This document shows, in pieces, positions 58,077-64,000 of a DNA stretch of 64,000 bases. This DNA is from UBA7488 sp964414185 (GTDB taxonomy: Bacteria > Pseudomonadota > Alphaproteobacteria > CAAHEQ01 > UBA3637), in the NCBI GenBank assembly GCA_964414185.1, contig CAYPVK010000007.1, positions 29,900 to 93,899 of the forward strand. The letters are read 5' to 3'. Both the position numbers and the translations under genes were made by a program. Numbering within the stretch: position 1 is the first letter of the stretch; every line of letters begins with the position of its first letter. The notes below the pieces were generated by a model. That model made no database searches, was not told the DNA's origin, and worked only from the letters and a program-made list of their open reading frames with translations.

Positions 58077-60299
58077 ATGGTTTATTTTAATTATCTTACA
58101 AATCCGTTTAATCCCAATAAAGGACGGATAAGCAAGACTTTGCCTGAAAAACAGACCATATGGCAAATCGTCAAAGAGCAAAAAATTGATTTAAGTCGTC
58201 CAACAGTATGCTTTGTTAACGAGAAAGCCATTCTTCGCCATAATTGGAGTAAAACGTTGGCGGATAAAAGCGTTGTCAGTTTTGTGGTGTTGCCTCTGGG
58301 CGGTGGCGGTAAAAGTTCCAACCCTTTGCAAGTGGTACTTATGGTGGCACTGGTGGTGGCAACCGTTTACACCGGTGGCGCTGTGGGAGCGGTCTATGGT
58401 ACGATGTGGGGAGCTGTAGCGGCAGCCGGTGTATCTGTCGGTGGTGGCATTTTAATTAATACTTTTGTGCCAACACCCAAAGCATCGCTGAACGGTATGA
58501 CATCTTCAAGCCTAACCCAAAGTCCGACTTATTCATTGCAAGCCCAAGGTAACGAGGCTCGTCTCGGTAATCCTATTCCGGTTATTTATGGACGACACCT
58601 CATTTATCCGGATTTTGCCAGTCAGCCATATTACAAATACATTAACAATGAACAGTATGTCTATCAGCTTCACTGTATCGGACAAGGCGAATATGATGTG
58701 GAACAAATCCGTATTGAGGATACACCTATCAGTTCTTTTGAAGAAATTACTTATCAAATCATTCCGCCTGGCGGAAAAAACACACTTTTTGAAGAAGATG
58801 TGGTGACTTCAACGGAAGTAGCCGGTCAGGAACTTCTTAAAGACCAGATAACGGGGCCGTTTGTACTCAATCCGACCGAAACAGTCGTTAATAAAATTGA
58901 AATTGATGTGGCGTTTCAGCGTGGATGTTATTATGCCAACAACAGCGGTGGTATGGATAACAAAAACATTCAATGGCGAGTGGATGCCCGTTTAGTCGAC
59001 GATGAAGACGCTCCGTTGGGTGATTGGGTTACCCTTGGAACGGAAAGCATAACAAGCAATAACCACAATGCAATGTATAAAACTTATACCTATTCGGTTA
59101 CTACCGGACGTTATGAGGTCAGAGCCACTCGCTTAGATACCAAAGACACCAGCTCTCGAGCCGGTCATGAAATCCGTTGGGGTTCGGCAAAAGGCTATAT
59201 CGTATCCGATAAAGACTACGGAAACGTCTCTTTGCTTGCCATTACAATGAAAGCGACCGATAACCTGTCTCAACGTTCATCTCGTATGGTGAACTGTATT
59301 GTTACAAGAAAATTGCCGATATGGTCGCTAACTTCCGGTTGGTCGTCTCCGGTTGCCACCCGGTCAATCGCTTGGGCGTTGGCGGATATTTTGAAAGCTG
59401 ACTACGGGGCAAAACTGGCGGACAAGAACATAGATTTGGAGGCGTTGGCTCGATTAGATCAGACTTGGAGAGAGCGAAGTGATACATTTAACGCCGTATT
59501 TGATAGCAAACTAACAGTTTACGAAGCGTTATCCCGTTGTGCTAAGGTTGGACGAGCCATTCCGTTTATTCAAGGCGGCATTGTCCGGTTCGTTCGAGAT
59601 GAGCCCCGAACAATCCCTGTAGCAATGTTCGGACCACGAAACATTGTAAAAAACAGTCTTTCCATTCAGTATGTGATGCCGTCTGAGGATACGGCCGACA
59701 GTGTTTGTGTGCAGTATTTTTCTGAAAAGACTTGGAAAACTTCCGAAATTATTGGCTCTTTTAATGGTTCAACTTCTGATAAAACAGCGACAGTTGAACT
59801 ATTTGGTTGCACCAACAAAGAGCAAGCTCTACGGGAAGCGACCTATATGGCGTTGGCAAACAGGTATCGGCGGCGGATTGTGACTTTTACTACCGAATTA
59901 GAGGGACTCGTCCCCAGTTATGGCGACTTGATTGCTATTACGCACGATATGGCCAAATGGGGACAAGGCGGTGAAGTGGTGGGAAAGAACGGATTAACCT
60001 TAAGTCTTTCCGAACCGGTAACCTTTGAAGATGGACAAACGCATTATGTGGCCTTGCGACAGAAAAATGGCTCACTATCGGGGCCGTATGTGGTAACAGC
60101 CGGTTCTCTCAAAACAGAAGTCATCTTATCAGAAGAACCGAGTATGGATATTTTACTCGGCACAGATGCCGAACGCACGCATTTTGCATTCGGAGCAGCT
60201 GATAAATGGAGCGTATTTGCTCGGGTGACAGGCATTCGTCCTCGTTCGGACAAAGTGGAAATCACGGCGGTTATTGAAGATAATCGTGTGCATCAATAG
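58077..60299 (+). CDS. Tail tip / host specificity protein (J-like)
   Basis: 740 residues. N-terminal ubiquitin-like part (1-75), a Gly/Ala/Val hydrophobic region (90-135) typical of the gpI/gpJ boundary, then J-like domains with NPIPVIYGRHLIYPDFASQPYYKYINNEQYVYQLHCIGQGEYDVEQIRIEDTPI and a later FN3-like region ending LVPSYGDLIAITHDM and VFARVTGIRPRSDKVEITAVIEDN. Contacts the host receptor. Unlike lambda J it is short (740 against 1132). ATG follows the Fic-2 terminator by 13 bases. Confidence 0.88.
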   Translation: MVYFNYLTNPFNPNKGRISKTLPEKQTIWQIVKEQKIDLSRPTVCFVNEKAILRHNWSKTLADKSVVSFVVLPLGGGGKSSNPLQVVLMVALVVATVYTGGAVGAVYGTMWGAVAAAGVSVGGGILINTFVPTPKASLNGMTSSSLTQSPTYSLQAQGNEARLGNPIPVIYGRHLIYPDFASQPYYKYINNEQYVYQLHCIGQGEYDVEQIRIEDTPISSFEEITYQIIPPGGKNTLFEEDVVTSTEVAGQELLKDQITGPFVLNPTETVVNKIEIDVAFQRGCYYANNSGGMDNKNIQWRVDARLVDDEDAPLGDWVTLGTESITSNNHNAMYKTYTYSVTTGRYEVRATRLDTKDTSSRAGHEIRWGSAKGYIVSDKDYGNVSLLAITMKATDNLSQRSSRMVNCIVTRKLPIWSLTSGWSSPVATRSIAWALADILKADYGAKLADKNIDLEALARLDQTWRERSDTFNAVFDSKLTVYEALSRCAKVGRAIPFIQGGIVRFVRDEPRTIPVAMFGPRNIVKNSLSIQYVMPSEDTADSVCVQYFSEKTWKTSEIIGSFNGSTSDKTATVELFGCTNKEQALREATYMALANRYRRRIVTFTTELEGLVPSYGDLIAITHDMAKWGQGGEVVGKNGLTLSLSEPVTFEDGQTHYVALRQKNGSLSGPYVVTAGSLKTEVILSEEPSMDILLGTDAERTHFAFGAADKWSVFARVTGIRPRSDKVEITAVIEDNRVHQ

Positions 60300-60308
60300 G
60301 AGAAAATC

Positions 60309-60557
60309 ATGGATTGGATACAGTTTTTGCAGATTATTTGCGTGCCGGCGTTCGGCTGGTTTTTCTATAAATTAGGAGAACAACGGAGGGAAATCAAAAC
60401 AATAGAGCGTGATTTAAACGAATTTAAGGTGGCAGTGGCTAAGGAATACGCCACTCAAAATCATATCACTCGTTTAGAAACCAAAATAGACGAGCTTCGT
60501 GAATTAATTTGGGAGATACATAATGGAACAAAAACTGCCAAGAGGCATCAGAAATAA
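60309..60557 (+). CDS. Small membrane/coiled-coil phage protein
   Basis: 82 residues. Transmembrane segment about 5-22 (FLQIICVPAFGWFFYKLG), then a coiled coil (IKTIERDLNEFKVAVAKEYATQNHITRLETKIDELRELIWEI). Possibly a holin/pinholin partner or tail-tip accessory. AGGAG before ATG. Overlaps the next gene by 35 bases. Confidence 0.6.
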   Translation: MDWIQFLQIICVPAFGWFFYKLGEQRREIKTIERDLNEFKVAVAKEYATQNHITRLETKIDELRELIWEIHNGTKTAKRHQK

Positions 60558-60936
60558 TAACCCCGGCAATATCCGCTGGGGCGATAACTGGCAAGGGCTA
60601 AAACAGGACGGAAAAGAACAGGATCCATCCTTTTGCGTATTTACAAACGCTGTTTATGGTATTCGTGCGTTGGCGAAAGTCTTAAAGAACTATCAGCGGC
60701 TTTACGGCCTCAATACACCCCGAAAGATTATCAGCCGATATGCACCGCCGAATGAAAACCAAACAAAGGCTTATGTTCAGACGGTAGCGAGCCAACTCGG
60801 CATATATCCGGACACGGTTATTGATATAGAGAAACGCGGCATTTTAACCGTGTTTATCAAGGCTGTGATTCGTATGGAAAACGGCATTCAACCCTACAAA
60901 GACGCAACGATACGAAAAGGAATTGAGCTGTCATGA
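60523..60936 (+). CDS. Phage virion muralytic-type protein
   Basis: 137 residues. Begins RGIRNNNPGNIRWG, a family signature of virion-associated or lysis-cassette muralytic proteins (P5-like structural), then FTNAVYGIRALAKVLKNYQ and RYAPPNENQTKAYVQTVASQLG. Probable endolysin of the prophage from its place before the holin. No catalytic residue is certain. Confidence 0.7.
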   Translation: MEQKLPRGIRNNNPGNIRWGDNWQGLKQDGKEQDPSFCVFTNAVYGIRALAKVLKNYQRLYGLNTPRKIISRYAPPNENQTKAYVQTVASQLGIYPDTVIDIEKRGILTVFIKAVIRMENGIQPYKDATIRKGIELS

Positions 60937-61145
60937 AACGAAAATGGATACCAACAGTGGGGTGGATACTCTGCTACGGGATATTTCACAACTGTGTGAT
61001 TGTCCCGTTTTTTAGTGTTCCAGTGGTGGATTGGGAATATCTACTGACGGGGCTTGGAATTGTGCTCGGCGTCAGTGGCGCACGAGATATTGGGTTAAAG
61101 AAAGGAATAAAAAATGTGGACAAGACTAACAACGGCTTGGAGTAA
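60933..61145 (+). CDS. Holin-like membrane protein
   Basis: 70 residues. Hydrophobic segments at about 6-28 (VGWILCYGIFHNCVIVPFF) and 32-52, polar basic C-terminus. Similar layout to the short GTA/3TM-type holins. Controls endolysin release. Overlaps its neighbours on both sides (4 and 32 bases). Confidence 0.65.
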   Translation: MKRKWIPTVGWILCYGIFHNCVIVPFFSVPVVDWEYLLTGLGIVLGVSGARDIGLKKGIKNVDKTNNGLE

Positions 61146-61335
61146 AGCCAAATACTACATCATTGCAGGTGCGGTGGCGATTCTTTATCTTCTAGGCTAC
61201 CAAAAAGGAAAACATAAAGAGCAAGTAAAAACAATGAAAGGAACCTTGGAAAATGTTCAAAAAGCTAAAACGATACGTGATAATATTGTCGATATTGACC
61301 GCATCCGCCGGTTGCACAACAAATATAAACGGTGA
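61114..61335 (+). CDS. Inner-membrane spanin (Rz-like)
   Basis: 73 residues. One transmembrane helix (about 14-30, YIIAGAVAILYLLGY) then basic coiled coil (KGKHKEQVKTMKGTLENVQKAKTIRDNI). Rz layout. The next gene starts inside it in another frame. Confidence 0.7.
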   Translation: MWTRLTTAWSKAKYYIIAGAVAILYLLGYQKGKHKEQVKTMKGTLENVQKAKTIRDNIVDIDRIRRLHNKYKR

Positions 61336-61447
61336 TTTCTGCTTGATTTACGAACCGATCTACGCCGATTACGAAAACGACACCCCCGAAACTATCCGCC
61401 AAATTGATAGAAATAATCTCGTTTATGATGATTTATGCACCCGATAG
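61253..61447 (+). CDS. Outer-membrane spanin lipoprotein (Rz1-like)
   Basis: 64 residues. Signal with lipobox SAGC (Cys20), mature part Asp/Tyr-rich with two Cys (FCLIYEPIYADYEND, DDLC). Overlaps the Rz-like gene by 83 bases in another frame, as in Rz/Rz1 pairs. Fuses inner and outer membranes at lysis. Confidence 0.72.
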   Translation: MFKKLKRYVIILSILTASAGCTTNINGDFCLIYEPIYADYENDTPETIRQIDRNNLVYDDLCTR

Positions 61448-61502
61448 AGTAAAAGTTCTGATGAATAAACCCCGCGTAATTAATTATACTTATGCAGAAA
61501 TT

Positions 61503-63239
61503 TTAATCAAGTTCTTTTAGATAATTGTTTATCATATCTGTCAAAAGTTGACGACGTTTTGCAATAAACTCAGGATATTTATCTATATTCCACAGGCTCG
61601 AATCTGTTGGAATACAGTGCTTTTTGAAGTTTTTTTCACCTTTTTTATCAAGGACTTCTGGTAAATATACAGCAGGATCATCATTCTTAATCAAAACATT
61701 CGTGCGTTTTACAATAAATGTTTGGTTTGCGATATCATTGATTTCATCTCTTTCATATTTACCTTTCAGAAAATCCTGAGGAAATATGTGGTGAAACTCA
61801 ATCTGATTACGATTTGCAACATTGTTCATACTTATGACTTGAGGAGTATTCCAATCCAATGCACCATTATGTCTCATTACTGTAAACATAGTTTTGAAAA
61901 TACCGCTGGCAGTGTTTTTGTTTTCAAAATCTGTAGTATGAAAGTCCAGTCTACCAAACTGCATTTTGAGGTTATCAAGTAATCCTTGTAAATTATTGTT
62001 CTTAATTGCATACAAATCCTGATCCAAAATAGTTTCGGATGAACCTCGTGAATATCGCCCCTTTGCGTTGGCTATTAGAAACCATTTTTTGATCATTTTT
62101 GCTTCATCTTCTGTCAAAATGTTATTCTTTGTATGGAACAAAAATGACAGAGAAACGATAAAGTAAGGTGATGAAAGTGTTGCATCGGTTTCAAGTCCGA
62201 ATGTATTTTTAAGTTCATCTAATGTGTGTTCTAGTGCCTTAGTGACTTTGGGCCATGCTGTTTCTAAATTTTCTTTTGTTAAAGAGGGAACAATCTTAAA
62301 TTTTGATTGCGATGTCAATATTGCAACAAGTGTCCTGACGATGATACCAGTACTGATATCCCAACCATGCTTTTCACAATTTTCTGCTTCTTTATTAAAT
62401 TTAATTAATGCTCCTTCTTTAATTCCTTCTGGTGTTTCAATGGTTGGCCATTTTGCTGTAATCTGAGCTAATGCCAAATCAGATCCTTTTAATTTTGTTC
62501 CAGCTGAGTTAACGCGAACAAAAATTTCTGTTACCTCCTCATAGGACATTCCTGCCGGCAGGGTTTTAACCTGAAAATCGTAGTTTTCAATGTTTTTGAG
62601 GGCAGTGAAACGATCCATATATTTCTTTAAACGTTGTTCGCCTTCAGGAGTTTTTATATCGCCAGCTCTTTGCATAATGTCTGTAACGGATACTTTATTA
62701 GCAAAAACACCCGCAACAGAAATCCAATTTTGTTGGCTTTTTACAAGAGGGTTTTCAACCACAAAAGCACGACGATTTAAATCATCAAGGCGGCTTTTAT
62801 TTTCTTCTTCATCTGATGTAATCTTTATATCGTCATCTTCCTCAAATTCTGTTTCGTTGTCATCATCTGTGGCAACTTTTGTATTTTCCAATTTATCAGG
62901 ATGATCTAGGTTAAAGTAAATATCAATAGCCCTTTTTCTGCCACGTACATTAACAGGCTCTCCGCAAAGAATAGCTTTTAATGATGTCAAACGTTGTTGA
63001 CCATCCAATAGAAGATAATAGGACTCATATTTTGTATCATCTTGAGAAACAGCAAAGTCACGTGTCGGAACCTTTTGTGTCGTTTCCCATCTTAGAATGG
63101 TACCGGTCGGATATTTTCTATACAAGGAATCAAGTAGATCTCTCACTTGCGTAGATTTCCAAACGTATGCGCGTTGCATTTCCGGAAGACGCATCCTGTT
63201 GGATTTAATTTCATCAATAAGAGCTCTAATTTCTGTCAT
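61503..63239 (-). CDS. DUF262 domain protein (GmrSD-like restriction family)
   Basis: 578 residues. DUF262 N-terminus with LPEMQRAYVWK at 18-28 and DGQQRLTS at 79-86 (NTP-binding/hydrolysis), acidic insertion at about 118-145, and a C-terminal DUF1524-like H-rich segment EFHHIFPQDFLKG near 495-507 (HNH-type nuclease). GmrSD cut glucosylated DNA, but other DUF262 proteins defend by other means. AAGGATG before the ATG. Opposite strand to the lysis genes. Confidence 0.8.
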   Translation of the reverse strand: MTEIRALIDEIKSNRMRLPEMQRAYVWKSTQVRDLLDSLYRKYPTGTILRWETTQKVPTRDFAVSQDDTKYESYYLLLDGQQRLTSLKAILCGEPVNVRGRKRAIDIYFNLDHPDKLENTKVATDDDNETEFEEDDDIKITSDEEENKSRLDDLNRRAFVVENPLVKSQQNWISVAGVFANKVSVTDIMQRAGDIKTPEGEQRLKKYMDRFTALKNIENYDFQVKTLPAGMSYEEVTEIFVRVNSAGTKLKGSDLALAQITAKWPTIETPEGIKEGALIKFNKEAENCEKHGWDISTGIIVRTLVAILTSQSKFKIVPSLTKENLETAWPKVTKALEHTLDELKNTFGLETDATLSSPYFIVSLSFLFHTKNNILTEDEAKMIKKWFLIANAKGRYSRGSSETILDQDLYAIKNNNLQGLLDNLKMQFGRLDFHTTDFENKNTASGIFKTMFTVMRHNGALDWNTPQVISMNNVANRNQIEFHHIFPQDFLKGKYERDEINDIANQTFIVKRTNVLIKNDDPAVYLPEVLDKKGEKNFKKHCIPTDSSLWNIDKYPEFIAKRRQLLTDMINNYLKELD

Positions 63240-63334
63240 TTTACATCCTTAAATACTATTTTTTGCCAGTATTAGTTATATTACTTGGTAGTGTATCCGC
63301 TAATTATTTAAAATTCAATAACACAATTTCATAT

Positions 63335-63931
63335 TTAAATTTTTATTTGTTTTATAAACTCTCGTAATGTTTCTCTGTGCACTTTGAGCTTTCGGGCAAT
63401 CTCATTTCTAGTTAGACCTTTATCTATCATCGCTATAATAACATCTTCATAGCCTGTTAGTTTCAATTTAGAATTCTTGGCTCCAAATGGTCGTCCTAAT
63501 TTCATACCATTTGCTCTTCTGGCCGCGAGAGCATCGCAAGTGCGTTGAGAAATCAAGTTTCTTTCTATTTCTGCAGCTAAACCAAAAGCAAAGGCCAGAA
63601 CTTTAGATTGTATCCCTGCATCAAGTCTAAAATTATCTTTGATCGTAATTACAGTTGCCTCTGTATTCATACAGTGGTGCAAAATAGCCATTACTTCTAA
63701 TAGTTTTCTTCCCAATCTAGAAAGCTCACTTGCAATTATTATATCGTTGGAATGTAATTTTTTTATCAATTTTCCAAGTTTGCGCGATTTCAAATCCTTT
63801 GTTGCGCTTATTGTTTCTTCTATCCATTTATCCACGACAATATCATTTTTATTACAATATTGTTGGATTTCCCACTTTTGGTTCTCGGTTGTTTGTTTAT
63901 TCGTACTCACTCGAATGTATCCGTATATCAT
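63335..63931 (-). CDS. Small serine recombinase (resolvase/invertase family)
   Basis: 198 residues. Catalytic Ser9 in GYIRVST, ASELSRLGRKLLEV, AAEIERNLISQRTCDALAARRANG, and a C-terminal HTH (about 160-190, MIDKGLTRNEIARKLKVHRETLREFI). Size and motifs suit a DNA invertase or transposon resolvase, unlike the large integrase at 30295. I see no invertible pair flanking it in this window. Co-oriented with DUF262, 95 bases apart. Confidence 0.88.
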   Translation of the reverse strand: MIYGYIRVSTNKQTTENQKWEIQQYCNKNDIVVDKWIEETISATKDLKSRKLGKLIKKLHSNDIIIASELSRLGRKLLEVMAILHHCMNTEATVITIKDNFRLDAGIQSKVLAFAFGLAAEIERNLISQRTCDALAARRANGMKLGRPFGAKNSKLKLTGYEDVIIAMIDKGLTRNEIARKLKVHRETLREFIKQIKI

Positions 63932-64000
63932 AAAAAGCCTCCATTATCTAGCTTTTTAATAATGCACATAAAATGACGAAAATAAACGACCGTATAAATC

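Noticed and set aside
63335..63931. Phase-variation switch by the small recombinase
   Set aside because: I found no flanking inverted repeats in this window.
1..64000. CRISPR arrays or insertion sequences
   Set aside because: No regularly spaced repeats and no transposase frame were seen.

Overview
The window comes from a low-GC alphaproteobacterium. Pointers are the IalB-type secreted protein beside rlmN, SlyX, PtsP with a GAF domain, the pheS-pheT and rpmI-rplT arrangement, and prophage families typical of Alphaproteobacteria (DUF2924, DUF6362, DUF6441, DUF1833). A host-associated or gut lineage is my inference only. Sigma-70 promoters are easy to read: several show TTGACT, a 17-base spacer and TATAAT or TATAAA. 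UGA is used as a stop codon.

Bases 1-29,300 are chromosome. In order they hold a partial pepN, a Sel1-repeat membrane protein, a murL-murD pair (the L-Glu route to D-Glu in peptidoglycan), fabI, a Nudix gene, rlmN with an ialB-like gene, a small lipoprotein, a nitroreductase, a zinc-ribbon Nudix gene, a very Cys-rich metallothionein-like protein, tRNA-Glu, pheT-pheS, rplT-rpmI, an OmpA-like lipoprotein, a GNAT gene broken by an in-frame UGA, a flavin reductase, slyX, a glycosyltransferase, ptsP, a GlmU-like nucleotidyltransferase, a glucokinase and tRNA-Asp with a duplicated 3' tail. They continue with an immunity/SHOCT membrane protein, rpsI-rplM, upp, rnpB, an unidentified structured RNA and tRNA-Pro.

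From about 29,700 to at least 61,450 lies a siphovirus-like prophage. The early side has a DUF2924 protein, a large serine integrase, a sigma-like regulator, a replication protein, a DUF6362 protein, an S-adenosylmethionine synthetase and a ParB-domain DNA methyltransferase. The late side follows lambda order: terminase, gpW, portal, S49 protease with nested scaffold, decoration protein, capsid, tail genes, tail chaperone with a -1 frameshift, tape measure, two tail-fibre-like genes sharing an N-terminus, DUF1833, NlpC/P60, tip protein J, a lysozyme-like protein, holin and spanins. A DUF262 gene (restriction-like) and a small serine recombinase close the window; the right prophage end is not visible.

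The most striking feature is that the late operon is interrupted at three points by self-contained regulatory/toxin cassettes: a Fic gene on the opposite strand, a hipBA pair and a second Fic gene. Each has palindromic operators. Both Fic genes carry a C-terminal winged helix, and their control regions share one architecture: 7-base inverted arms separated by exactly 15 bases, but with different arm sequences (CCTTTAC/GTAAAGG and TGCGGAG/CTCCGCA). The second Fic gene has this 41-bp operator block at both ends. The hipBA and second Fic cassettes also carry terminators facing the late transcript, so late transcription must read through them.
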